From Chondrilla cf. caribensis (lineage: Eukaryota; Porifera; Demospongiae; Chondrillida; Chondrillidae), in the NCBI GenBank assembly GCA_964020155.1, contig OZ026546.1, forward strand, positions 8,119,879 to 8,183,878: a stretch of 64,000 nucleotides of DNA, given 5' to 3'. Positions 43,926 to 55,909 of this stretch are shown one piece after another; within the stretch, counting starts at the first letter, position 1; each line of letters starts with the position of its first letter. Under the pieces are notes generated by a model. The model was given only the letters and a program-made list of their open reading frames with translations. It did no database searches and had not been told where the DNA came from. The translations under genes were made by a program, and so were the position numbers.

Positions 43926-46038
43926 CTATACTTCTACTACTACATAATGTAATTTTATATAAGTAGTATACACAGTGATACTTCCCATCATGCCCCCAGT
44001 ACCCTCAACATGTTTTTATGGAGTTTAATATAATAATGATTGCTTGTGTCCGAAGTCTTTATGTATATGGTGATATACAGCAACCTATTGTTATGTTATG
44101 CCTTATGATTTAAGATGATTTGCTAAAGGTGTTCATCTCTCTCTCTTGTAGTATACACCAAGCAGGCTGGGAAACAGACAAGTTTAATGGTGTGGATCCG
44201 TATAATCGTCACTGGTTCTACTTGGACATATTTATAACATAGTGACTGGTCTGTTCCGTAATTACCATAAATTAACCCTATGTTATGCTTTTTACAAATA
44301 CACTTCACACTGTGTGGTTATGATTTGCACCCTCAAACATTCTTGTGGTGATATATTGTTGATTTGCCAATTATGTCACTGACCACTATAACCATGACCT
44401 TGTGTTTTTTCATCTTCAGAAAGATTACTTGAGGTCTGATACCTAGAAGAGTTGATCACAAGCTATTGGAGATACTGTGCCAACTGTAAAGACTATTGTT
44501 AAACTGTTCACTGCTATTATAAAAAGTAGTATGTTAATTTTATTGGAATTCATTAAATGTAAGGACACTCACTCATGTTTTGGTTTATGTCTAGTATTGT
44601 AAGGTATTTAATGTTTGCATGTCTGTCAACTCCTCAGCTGCTGTTATTATGTTGATCATGCTTAATATTATTCATCATTCTCAGATCATTCATATTTAAT
44701 TAGATATGTATGAGGTTTACAAGTGTAAATTTATAGAAGTCTCAAGCTATAGCTAGCTCTGGGGATTTGAAGTCTAGGTTGTTATCTATCATGCTTTCAT
44801 ACATTTGAGCGGACATGAGCACCCTAAATGGCCATGTACAGATATCACTCTTATGTACTTCTTTGTGGCTCTAGTGTTTGATCATGAGATACATTCAAAT
44901 CAGCTCAATCATGAACAGTTGCAATTGTAGTTCAGTTCGATGTGCAGGGCCAGGTGTGCCAGCCCAGTTGCAGTTAGCCCAGCACTGTATGCGTTGATAG
45001 TCGACATTTGGAACAGGGCCTTGTCTAACAGGCTACCCCATACTCTGCCCTGCATTTGGACTGCCACAGACAGTGTCTAAAGAAATTCGTTCACTATTAC
45101 CTCAATCCGCCCATCCTCTAATCCACCTACGTAGTGTTGGGCAGTGCATGCCACACCCATTGTCAGTGGCTAAGCATATAACATGTCTGTCCATATCTCC
45201 TCTGTACAGGGAGAATGAGGTCTGGTGATTATACAGGTTGTTTCCCATTCCCTTTACACCCCTCTTCATCAACACCCTCATCCTACTGTTGTGTGGTTAG
45301 CCTGGTGATCCTGTGTCTGGTGTAGCTCTAGGTTCCCATCTGTCATTTGTTCCTGGAGGTCAAAGGTCAGGTGTGTTGGCCAGTGTTATCTATAATCCAA
45401 TTAGCTTATCAGCGTTTCCTGGGAGATGTGATACCTGACCTGTTTCCTACTTGTGGAGTGACCTGTGACTATGTTGCTGTGATTGGGAGGACGCTGCTGT
45501 CCCTGCCATAGCACTGAGTGAATCCGGTCACATTGAAGATATCTGTACCCTCAAATCATTCCTCAGGTTATTAACTTAATTACTGACTAATTTCCATCGT
45601 ATTATATGGTATTGACGATATATCACGGTTGGTGTGACACAATAGTATGAAAGTGTGAAGCAATGGTGCAAAGTAGTGCTGTACAGCTTGTTCTACGATG
45701 GATACACGATTATCACGATATTAATATCATGATAATTTTATCAATACAATGATGGAGAAATTTCAAAGCCACTATGGTTCTCCACTAGTGGCTTTGGTAA
45801 GTGGGTAGTTTACAAATTTGGAAGCTACTTTATTATGTAATTCATTTGTATGTTTGTATGCATATCATAGTATGTGACCTTTTGCAAAACTACTATTTAG
45901 TACTAACTAGTAAGTAGATGTATGCAGCATGTTTAGTAAGGAGATCAGAGGGAAGTGTGTGTGTGGATAACTGACCATGGTTTTGTTCGTTTCCAGATAT
46001 TCAGTAATTTTTGGTAAACCCACATCGCAAGAATTGAA

Positions 46039-46308
46039 AAACCATTGTCCACCATTTGGGTGAGGAGTGGCAGAGTGTGGGTGATTCACTTGGAATGTCT
46101 CCCAATGATATGAAGGAGATTGGTAGTAAGTTTGGTAGTATTCCCACCCAATGCTCTGAAGCCATGTTCTCCAAATGCCTGGACCATGAAGAAGGTACAG
46201 GAGACAAGGAGCGTACATGGGAGACTGTGTTGAAAGCTCTGAAGGATGCTGGAAGGGGAAATTTGGCCTTTTCTGTACTGGATAAGTTGACGGTGAAACA
46301 CAAGGAAG
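46039..46308 (+). pseudogene. Death-domain exon (first), degraded gene copy
   Basis: Reads LGEEWQSVGDSLGMSPNDMK, then CSEAMFSKCLDH, then RTWETVLKALKDAGRGNLA. These are the helix 1-2 tryptophan/LG motif and the helix 5 W..L..AL motif of death domains. It ends phase 1 at GTTTGT. Upstream of LGEEW the frame meets a TGA at 46036-46038 and I see no acceptor after it, so the 5' end is uncertain or frameshifted. Confidence 0.65.
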
Positions 46309-46552
46309 GTTTGTATGTACACACATAGTTTCCAACTTTATTACAATTATGGCACATGAGAACACAGTCACTGTGTTACTATTATGTCCTTTAAATTGAA
46401 GTGTTGCAAAGAATTCTGTTAACACTTCTTCTTCTTTTACGTCTACGACTTCTCTCTACTAATTAAGTTGGCAATCAAACATAATTTTATAAAATGACTG
46501 CTCTCTTAACCTGAATAACATGCATGGGATGCTCTCTTTGTACATTGTACAG

Positions 46553-46876
46553 AAGAAGCATTGAAGAAGGTACCAAACATCAAGGAGATCAAAGTCCTTG
46601 TCATCCCTCATATGGCTCGCATGTGGTGTGCTATAGGCTGATTCCTGGGGATCATCAAAGCCATCCTCATTGCTATTGAGAGTGAAGTTCAGAAGAAGGT
46701 CTCATTGAAGCAGACCTGTGAGATGTTCCAACTGTGGTTGTATGACAGGGAAGGTACTGGAGATGAGGATCGCTCCTGGTTTGTCGTCTTGAGGGTTCTT
46801 GTTGACATTGGTCGATCTGACATCATCTTTGAGATTCAAGAACACTTTGATCTCAAAACCAAAGACATTGATCGAG
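46553..46876 (+). pseudogene. Death-domain exon (second) with nonsense codon
   Basis: 324 nt, phase 1-1, CAG acceptor and GTAGGA donor. Contains MARMWCAIG, stop TGA at 46639-46641, FLGIIKAIL, then CEMFQLWLYDREGTGDEDRS and a helix 5-6 region like the first exon. The single in-frame stop breaks an otherwise intact domain. Confidence 0.72.
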
Positions 46877-47439
46877 GTAGGAATGTTCATGATATTGTGG
46901 TAATTGTGTTTACAGCTTCTGTAATGTATGCTACTTTATGTGGATTTACATGTGCATGTGCATGTTACACTTCAAACGTACTTTGATCGCACTTCATGCC
47001 AACTTCAAATGTAATTGGGGAGAGACACCTTTAGTATACACATACGAATACATGTCTGAATGGATGCAATGTGCAGTCATTCTCACTATCTGTCCAATTG
47101 TATAGCTGCGTCATAATGACTGTTCTACCAGCACTTTCTGAAGCCCTGAGGTGAGTCACATGATCAGTACTAACAGTACAGCACATGTAGTTAAGACGTA
47201 TGTAGTTGGATGGTACTCCTAATCCACTGAAATCTATACAAGACTCCTGTCAAAAGAACACAGGAATTGATATACCTAATTTGCTAATGTATAATGATAT
47301 TCATTTAACCGTAAATTGAATTGATTCAAATTTATTCATCAACCACATTCTGTGTGGTATTCTTTAGGTTATCATAAATACCCTCCCTCCCCCCTCCCCC
47401 TGTGATAATCATTCAGTTGCCATGGCAATGGAAGACAAT

Positions 47440-47600
47440 GTTATATGCAATAGAAATGTGTTTACTAATTTCCTGCCTTGTTCTTATGCAATTAATCCTA
47501 ACAATGAAGCCTGTCTGGTGACCTGTGCTGTATCACTGACCTGTGCTACATGGCTTATGTACGCACAGTGTTCCCTTTGATCCACCCCTCAACCAGGATA
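47440..47600 (+). repeat. Dispersed repeat R1, copy 2
   Basis: Matches 1330-1490 with few differences. It lies inside the degraded gene copy. Confidence 0.8.
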
Positions 47601-48552
47601 CCAATGCTTTTAAGATATGCTTTGACCTTAACGTACACATGTATTGGATATTCCATTCATACATGTGCTGCTAATTCAAGTATGTTCGGTGAGTTTGACA
47701 AGGATTGCATATGTGAACTGAAGGAGTGAGTGAACAAGCAAACAAATGAGATTGGTAAATAATGATAAATATTCATTTGATCTATCCCTCAACCAGGATA
47801 CAAGAATTGTTGTGTGCTGTGCTGATTGTATGATATTTCATTAACTGTGACCGTACATGTGAAAGGGGTCACATTCATGCTAAGTAAACATTTGAGTACG
47901 GGGGTGATAAAGAATTTTTGTATACTTTTGTTGAATTCATGATTATAGGTTAAAATTGTTCAAAATACATTTATCTAACCTTTTGTGGTGTAAGCGTCAT
48001 CAATTGGATCTTTTTGTGCAAAAAAGAATGGTATTTTCAAAATACCTACTACCGGAAATATGCCATTTTATGGAAATACTGAGCTATGAATGTAGTTCTC
48101 TTTGACATACTGTATGTGTCATGTTAGCTATTATACAGAATCATGCAAGAAAATGGAAGTTGCTTGTTTTCTCCACTGTGTACTCTTGAGGTCATATATT
48201 TTCAAGTGCCGTAACTTAAGAACGGAGACAGATATGAAGCCACCGCTTGTATTATTCGACATAGCTATGTCCTAGCTATCGTCTGATATCAAAAACACGA
48301 TTTCTGTCAGATTCACGAATATGACCCTTTTCGCATGGACTGTCACAACTATTAAACAATTAATTTTAATCAATGTACATGCAACCCTAGCAGTACATTG
48401 CTACTAACTATGCAAGCCCACAAGCTGGGCTAGGACTCTCAATAATCCCTGTACCCTGCTATATGTTCAAGACAATGGTAAGATTTACTTTTATGCTACT
48501 TTTCATTTAAGATACGTATGTATTTCTCTCATCTCTCCACCTCCCTTCACAG

Positions 48553-48771
48553 ACTCATGATGACCCATTCAGGTCTCCAGTGAGTTAAATCACTCCAGAC
48601 TACATCACATGGTGTACACACCCATCTTTCTCATTCTTTACATCCTCATGGCAGGGAGATACCATTGACAGTGTTCAGAACTCAGTTCCCATGGCTTCAA
48701 TCAGTGGATTCCTTGTGACATCCTTCGAGTACAAACTATTTAATGAGGAGGAAGAGGTGTTCCATAAGAGG
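48553..48771 (+). pseudogene. Copies of gene D cytoplasmic exons 13 and 14
   Basis: 48553-48579 (THDDPFRSP) matches gene D 61959-61985. 48655-48771 (SFEYKLFNEEEEVFHKR) matches 62096-62188. Splice sites and phase 0 are kept, so they could still be read, but the flanking exons are broken. Confidence 0.65.
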
Positions 48772-48858
48772 GTGAGTGTTGCATTGAGTAATAACCATAC
48801 ATAGTATGCATATTCATGCACAGAACTCATATAATAACTATCCGCTGGTTACCTTCAG

Positions 48859-49131
48859 GTTCCCCAGGAGGAGGTGATGGGAGAGGAGGCAATGCCCGTC
48901 CCAGTACAAGAAACCACACTGACTACCTGTCCTCCACCATCAACTGATGCCTCTATTGCCAACCTTGAGTATCCAGAGGAACCACTCCATACAGCTGCCT
49001 CTGTAGCCAGTGAAGAATATCTGGAACCACTACCAATGGCTCTCATCTCCAGTTTTTGTAAACCAAGAAGTTGCTTTGAAACATGAGCTCACTCTAAGCT
49101 AGTACCTGAAGAAGAAAACAAAGTATGTTAA
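48859..49131 (+). pseudogene. Fused exon made from gene D exons 15 and 16
   Basis: 48859-49050 matches gene D 62300 onward (VPQEEV, PVPVQETTLTTCPPPS, SIANLEYPEEPL). From about 49055 it continues as the end of gene D exon 16 (ending VPEEENK at GTATGT, 49124), so exon 15's end, the intron and exon 16's start were deleted. TGA at 49084-49086 interrupts the frame. Confidence 0.75.
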
Positions 49132-49242
49132 CTTCCATTTTACCTGTAGTCAGATAATCATAATTATAATCAGATTCAACACCAAAATCAATTAAAGAGT
49201 TAATTGTCTCAACACTAATATGTGCTTTGCATGTACACTTAG

Positions 49243-49310
49243 GTTCCCTAGGAGGAGGTGGAGGAAGAGGAGGTTATGGCCATCCCAGTACAAGAAACCA
49301 CTCTGGTTGG
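49243..49310 (+). pseudogene. Second decayed copy of exon 15
   Basis: After a TTAG acceptor it reads VP, stop TAG (49249-49251), then EEVEEEEVMAIPVQETTL. It lacks the middle and end of the exon and its donor. Confidence 0.75.
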
Positions 49311-49720
49311 ATGGAGCTATGTACGTACACTCATATCCCATACTTGTGTATGCAGTGTGTGTACAGTACGTACAGTATATCATGTCATGTATGTATGTGT
49401 GCACATTTCGATCATGCAGTGCTTTAAGGCTAGATTGGTGAGCCTACATAAAGTGATGAAATACACTTTCATACAATAGGCCATATTTCTGAGCAGTCAG
49501 TTTGTTTGGACTTTTATAATATTTGATCAACCATTTTCAATATATCTCCCTGCCAATTCGGTTGGAAATAAATGAAACCAATCATCAGACTGTGCTTAGT
49601 GGGTCAGACATCTTTGGCCATCTCAACACTCACTGAATGTCCAATCCACTGTGGTTTGTGCATGCATGTCTTGTACATGTGTACCTGTTCACGCTTCCCT
49701 TTGATCCACCCATCAACCAG

Positions 49721-49860
49721 GTTTCAATCATTGTACCAAGAACAGACATCTGGCCAGTGAGCGAACACCAGCAAAGTTCAGTGGGAAGAGTTATGGCTTT
49801 CTTGGTGTTCTTGAAACAGCTTTGGATCCATCACAGCTATTCTTGTGTGACATAGTATAT
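49721..49860 (+). pseudogene. Decayed copy of gene D exon 17
   Basis: Matches 63889-64000 after the same CAACCAG acceptor. An insertion or deletion shifts the frame before TTCAGTGGGAAGA. Confidence 0.65.
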
Positions 49861-50286
49861 GATAATAATAGTTGCAGCATCATTGTATGCAGTATTTCTT
49901 TAGCTGGAACAGCACTAAACTAAACTCTTAGTGTGATGTACCACTCAGTAGTGTTAGGTTGTGTATTGTAATACACACATTCAGTAACATGTATTACTGA
50001 ATACAGCAGTATTGTTTATTATGTGTATATTAAATTTAATAATCAATTATCATATTGGAGTCTCTATGACATAGCAGCAATACAATATACGACATAACTG
50101 TACTGTGTACCTGTTGCATCACATATAGCAGTTATATAGCAGTATTCTGTGTACACATATACGAGCCTATGAAGTGTCTCATTGCAATACGTCCAAATAT
50201 AGTGGATCAAACTATTGGCCAATCCAAGACCTCATATCTGCATGATATTAGTGGCCATGGGACACACAGGTCTACCAAGCCAGCCC

Positions 50287-50306
50287 GGGGGTGGGGGGGT
50301 GGGGGG
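50287..50306 (+). other. G-run tract with quadruplex potential
   Basis: Runs of 5, 7 and 6 G separated by single T, enough for a four-run G-quadruplex. The role is unknown. Confidence 0.6.
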
Positions 50307-50596
50307 CGAAGCACATTATGTTAATTTGTATCGCGCGCGCTAGCTGTTACAGTAGTTCTCTTTTGATAGCCGCTCGAAATGGTTAAAGGTATCTAACGTA
50401 TTTCGCTGAAGTGTATAAATATCTGCTGCCTTTTTGTGAGTCGAACTACGCACTTTTAAGGTGAGTTTGAACTAATGTAACTTTTGTGTAGTTTCCTTGT
50501 GGCGTTCGCGTTGTCTGTTAAGGCAGAAATCGAGGTTGTAACAATCACCTTGGGAGTGATCCTGTGTGAGTAGAAGCTAGCTCCCGCTCTATTTAA

Positions 50597-51423
50597 TCAT
50601 AAATAGCGTTTCGTGTATACTTTTGCATCCAATAATGTATATCTGTGATCACTGGGGAACAGTGTGGTTAACCGAGTTTTACGAAACAGCCTACATTTCA
50701 GTACACCATTCAGGGGACTTGGCAGAAGGTTCAGACAAAAATTGAATGTTCCAATCTCAATATTGCCAACTTCTTCCCCCCATCTACTCAGCCAAGCGCC
50801 TAGTGTCATCCTCCCTCCAACTGCTTTCTCCTCCACCATCTCTTTAAACTCCAGGTGTTGATCTACAACACAACCCAGATACTTATAGCTGGACACCATT
50901 GGAATCACCTCTCCATCCACCTTGTACTCCACCTCACACCTCTCCACCATCTTCCTTGGATGCATTATACCTGACTTTCCCACATCAATCGTTACACCCC
51001 CCCCCCCCCCTTTCTTTACACCAATTAACCAAAATATCCAAACTCTTCTTAATTCAAATCATCTTTGTCCCGGGCAACCAAAGACGTGTCATCAGCAAAA
51101 AGCAGGCCTGGAAGCTTATCACCATCATACTGTACACCACAGTTCCCTGCATGCAACCTTGCCATCACACCATTAATGTACAACGAAAATAGCAAAGGTG
51201 AGAGAACACAGCCCTCTCTCAATCCACTTTTAATACCAAACTTGTCACTCAACTTGTCATGTACCTTTACCCTACATGAACTGTCTTCATAGAGAGCCTT
51301 CAAAAACCTCAAGAACTTACCATTTATACCCAACTTTTCCAATAACCCCCACAGCTTCTCTCGGTCCACCTTGTCGTAAGTTTTCACAAAGTCAATGAAC
51401 ACCACCAGCATTGACAGTTCCAA
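50597..51423 (-). mobile_element. LINE fragment, reverse transcriptase region
   Basis: The minus strand, 51423 down to 51049, encodes an RT segment: VVFIDFVKTYDKVDREKLW, GLREGCVLSPLLFSLYINGV and the catalytic FADD box (LPGLLFADDTSLVARDKDDL). 50983 to 50597 continues with the thumb-like part (SSYKYLGCVVDQHLEFKEMV). A shift at a C-run (50998-51010) separates them. Both ends are missing. Confidence 0.88.
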
Positions 51424-51429
51424 ATTGAA

Positions 51430-51551
51430 AAATTACGTTGAATTTATTAGATTAATTGTATTTAGATTACTATGTTAATAATCTAAATACAATTGATGAT
51501 TGAACAATGGATAATTACGTTGAATTTATTAGATTAATTGTATTTAGATTG

Positions 51552-51552
<1 letters not shown>
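51430..51552. repeat. 41-bp direct repeat bordering the duplication
   Basis: ATTACGTTGAATTTATTAGA plus 21 more nt occurs at 51432 and 51513, with an inverted part between. It ends exactly where the GT tract of the duplicated segment begins. Confidence 0.8.
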
Positions 51553-51620
<68 letters not shown>

Positions 51621-52204
51621 TGTGTGCGTGCGTGCGTGCGTACATGTGTGAGTGTGTGTGTGTTTGTTTGTGTGTGTGTATGTATGTGTGTGTGTAATTT
51701 CTATCTGATCCTTATCTACATTACTTTTCGGCTGTTTTCAACCTGCATAATATACGTATGTTGTTAATTATAATTGATTAGTTATAAGTGTATGTACGTA
51801 TATATACCTATGTACTGAAAATGTGTACATATGTACTCGCAATCTGTAACCATGCACTTTTTGCACAGTTGCCCAAGTACTCAACACATATTGTGGTAAG
51901 TGCATAAGTAGGAGTGTAGGACACCTGTAGTCTTGGCTGGCCCATGTCTACATATATATAAGCTGCCATTTTACATTTAGGTAGGTAGAAAACTTGGATT
52001 ATTCATGCAAAGACTGGTCTGACAAAAATGCATGCAGACGAGCATTTTCCTTTATTATTTCGACTTTCAGTATGTTACGCTCGTCCGATATATTACGCAT
52101 AACCACAACAATGAATTTATATCATAATTTTATGAATAAGCATAACCTACTATGACTATTGTTATATTCCACTGTTAGAATAATATTATAATGTAATACA
52201 CATA

Positions 52205-52379
52205 CAGTGGAACCTCTCTATTAAGGACACTTTGGGACCTTGATTTTAGTCCTTATTACAGAGGTGTCCTCAATTCAGAGGTCACTTAATACACTACAGT
52301 ACTACACTGGGACACAGAATGTTGTCCTTATTATAGAGGTTTCTGCAATTCAGAGGTTTGTAATAGAGAGATTCCACTG
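52205..52379. mobile_element. 175-bp MITE with TA target site
   Basis: Ends CAGTGGAACCTCTCTATTA and TAATAGAGAGATTCCACTG, flanked by TA. Absent from the equivalent place near 788-792, where one TA remains. Typical of mariner/Tigger-derived MITEs. Confidence 0.85.
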
Positions 52380-52516
52380 TATATACACTCTGTACAGTTC
52401 AATCGATCAATCAATCACTCAAGGAGCGTTTAATCTCCCATATGGGAGGTCACCCGGGTTACAGACTACAGACAGAAATTATAGCTATTAATCTATAACT
52501 GTTTTAATTCTAAATA

Positions 52517-52880
52517 TGGCTGTTGGTATATGGTATATGGCTGTTGGTTTATGGTATATGGCTGTTGATTTATGGTATATGGCTGTTGGTTTATGGTATA
52601 TGGCTGTTGGTTTATGGTATATGACTGTTGGTTTATGGTATATGGCTGTTGATATATGGCTGTTGGTTTATGGTATATGGCTGTTGATATATGGTATATG
52701 GCTGTTGGTTTATGGTATATGGCTGTTGATTTATGGTATATGGCTGTTGGTTTATGGTATATGGCTGTTGATATATGGTATATGGCTGTTGGTTTATGGT
52801 ATATGGCTGTTGGTTTATGGTATATGGCTGTTGATATATGGTATATGGCTGTTGATATATGGTATATGGCTGTTGGTTTA
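52517..52880. repeat. About 21-bp minisatellite (ATGGCTGTTGGTTTATGGTAT)
   Basis: About 17 copies with GGTTT/GATAT/GATTT variants. The equivalent place in the first copy (922-950) has one to two units. Confidence 0.93.
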
Positions 52881-53221
52881 TGGTATATGGCTGTTACTTA
52901 CAATACTGCTAGTCCAAGTTACAACTCTGTGCAGTTACAGCATGAATAAACATGTTTGTGTGACATTGTATGGTAAACATAGGAATGTTTCTGTTTCAAC
53001 ATTATGAATGAAATTGAATGTCTTATAGTAACAGTTCTAGTCACATATACGTACATTTCAGTTTCTTTATTCTAACAGTTCCCTTTCATGACATTCTCAA
53101 TAGAGCAGCATGTACACTGTATGTAGTGTGTTGTATGTACATACATATGTACGTATATTTGACAAGCCTGTTTGTGTTATCGTGTACTGTAAGTAATAGT
53201 TATATCTTGCCTAGGTGTGCT

Positions 53222-53450
53222 GCATGATAGACTATTTATACAGCAAATATGCGCATAGTCCAATACAACATATTATATGCAATAGAAATGTGTTTACTAA
53301 TTTCCTGCCTTGTTCTCACACAATTAATCCTAACAATGAAACCTGTCTGGTGACCTGTACCGTATCACTGACCTGTGCTACATGGCTTATGTACACACAG
53401 TTTTTCCTTTGATCCACCCCTCAACCAGGATACAAGTATACATTGGATTT
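53222..53450 (+). repeat. Dispersed repeat R1, copy 3
   Basis: Equivalent of copy 1 in the duplicated segment. Confidence 0.85.
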
Positions 53451-53541
53451 TGAATGTCCTGCCCTGTTACCAAGTCATGTATATACATGTGTACATGTGT
53501 GTACACTCCTGTCATGAGACAGCATTCCCTGATATGTCAGT

Positions 53542-53543
<2 letters not shown>

Positions 53544-53596
<53 letters not shown>
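53544..53596. repeat. (GT)n microsatellite
   Basis: Equivalent of the 1594 tract. Confidence 0.95.
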
Positions 53597-53598
<2 letters not shown>

Positions 53599-55854
53599 TG
53601 TGTATATACTTATGTATAAATATGTATGCTATGCACACACACACACTGAATAAATATATTATGTGTGTGGGAGATACGCATATGAATGTAAACAGAATGT
53701 ATGGATGGTTTCTTGGAACAGCATCCTCACATGGGAGTTAGCGCTTCCTAGAATTACCAAGTGAACTTGGGTTGGTCCTGGATGGGATGGGCCTCAGCTA
53801 TGGTTGCAAATATTCCCCAGGTACTTTTGTTCTGTTATTATGTAAGTGGTACGCACTGTCCATGAAACCTACACAATGTAACTGAGTCATTAAGTATCTA
53901 AGCATTTGGTTTTTCTGCACTATGTATTGTCCTGGTTAATGCATACACTCCACTCAGTCCCTGGCTCACATACACTATGTCAACCAGTACTGATAGCAAG
54001 TATCTCTGATAAGAAGTACAGATTTGGTGTGCCCTTCAAAGTGCTTACTGAGCAAGTTGGACCTGTTCATACATGCAGTACACATGGTGTTTTGCTTAGA
54101 TAATGATGTCGTGTTATTGCACCGTAAGTGTGGACTTTGCTGTTACATCAGTAGCTGTGTCATCACATAAACAGCTCACTTTTCAACTAATGCTGATAGA
54201 GTCCTACAGGCTGTAGATAGCCAAACCAGATAATGCAAAGTCAGCACAACAGAGCTGTTCTGGACAATAAGCAGACCTCTGTGCGTACATATGGTTATGG
54301 GCAGTTGTGCTACCAAACATAGCGGCTGACCTTGATTTGGTGTCACTGGTCACCTGGATCAATTGTAGGTCATTGACAAGTGATGCCTGGTAGGTATTAC
54401 AGGAAAACCACCAATTGTTCGCACTGGTGCGTAGTGGGATGAGGAAATCCATCACAGTGGATCAGTTTCAGATGTTCATTGCAATATTTCTTAATCCACT
54501 GTTTGATGGCATTGAAATGCAGACAGGGCTACACTACTTGTATACAGTTCAACCTTTGCTAGCTCCTGGCATTAACACGAATCCTTTCCTTTGTATCCTC
54601 ACTGCTGTAGTCAGTCTTTCTGTTACTTGTGTGTGCATTTCTCAACTGATTCACAGAGCACTCACCCATTTCCTTTGTGAGCACCCCTGCCCAGTGAGCT
54701 TGTCCCTGCCTACTTTCTGAACACAATGTATGTACTGTGCACCTGTTATTTTCTGTATGTTAATGTCATCAATTTTCACCTTTGTGGGTCACCTTATATG
54801 GGCAACAAAGCTCAGTGAACACATGTATGTGGGAGGATATGCTTATGAAAGCTTGTTCAACTCATTATTGTTCTAGTAACCGCAATGTTGTAGTCATCTC
54901 ACTGTATTCCCATGTTTGGTTGCATGTACATATATGCATACACAGGTACACACCATACACTCTTGTATGACTCGTACATACGTATGTACATACATGGTGC
55001 CTGTGTTGAGTCCACATATAGTCATGGAGCTGAATGCCTACACAGTCACCCATACCTAGTGGATTTGAGTATTGTAACAGTAGCTGTTTCCATGCTACCA
55101 AGGTTGTGTAACACTACTACAGTACATGCACATATACGCATACATATACACTTGTACATGTGTGCATGTACAGTGTTCATTTTTTGCATGCATATACATA
55201 CGTAATTATACACATATTCCAACATTATTTTTGTACATTATTATGTTGTGTTGGTGTATACAGCATGTATGTGCTGTAGCACATGTGAAGTAATGTATGT
55301 ATGTGTTATAAGCCAACCAGCAACCGACACTATGATGGACCCTTGGTGATGGTTGCCACTTCTTGGTGTGCACCTGTTTCAATGGACCTGTGAGTACAGA
55401 TGACTGGGGGTGACCACTGGTTGCCACCAACAGTGGACCTCACATCCCCAGCTCAAGTGTAGGTCCACCTGATCTCCACCCAGGTTGGTAGGCATAGCTC
55501 CAGTGATTCACAAAGTTGTGGGACTGTTTTGTACTGGACAGATTTATTATGTTTATATGCATTTTGAGAAAGTAATGTGTGTCTACGTGTGTGCGTAATA
55601 TATTCTCTATATGCTATTAATCCAACTGTACATATACCTATGTACTGTACATATACGTATATGGGTGAACACTGTACAGTCCATGTATGCCTTCACATAC
55701 TTGGCATACTGTATGTACATCTCACTGAGGAATATCAGATCACAGTAGAGTGTGACACACAATGACCAAAGCAACAGTTTCACCGCTCACTCTCGTTCCT
55801 CTCTCCTTTCCACAGACAACACATCCTCAGCTAAGAGCTGTTCTCGGACATAAG

Positions 55855-55909
55855 ATGACTGCTTGCATGATGTCAAGTCTTCTGGTGTTATTCGCATGTT
55901 TCAGTGCAA
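55855..55909 (+). CDS. Gene D exon 1, signal peptide
   Basis: ATG then SSLLVLFACF, phase 1 at GTAAAT. A CACAG at 55811-55815 suggests 5' UTR from 55816 in the same exon. Confidence 0.75.

Larger units (their letters stand above)
42419..46030. other. Intergenic with tandem and foldback repeats
   Basis: Contains the 113-bp tandem repeat and the 43832 foldback listed separately. 44900-45600 is less AT-rich but I could not assemble a believable coding frame there. Confidence 0.5.

Noticed and set aside
47105..47152. Possible exon resembling gene D exon 11
   Set aside because: Borders look like splice sites but the matching frame has a stop and the similarity is too short.
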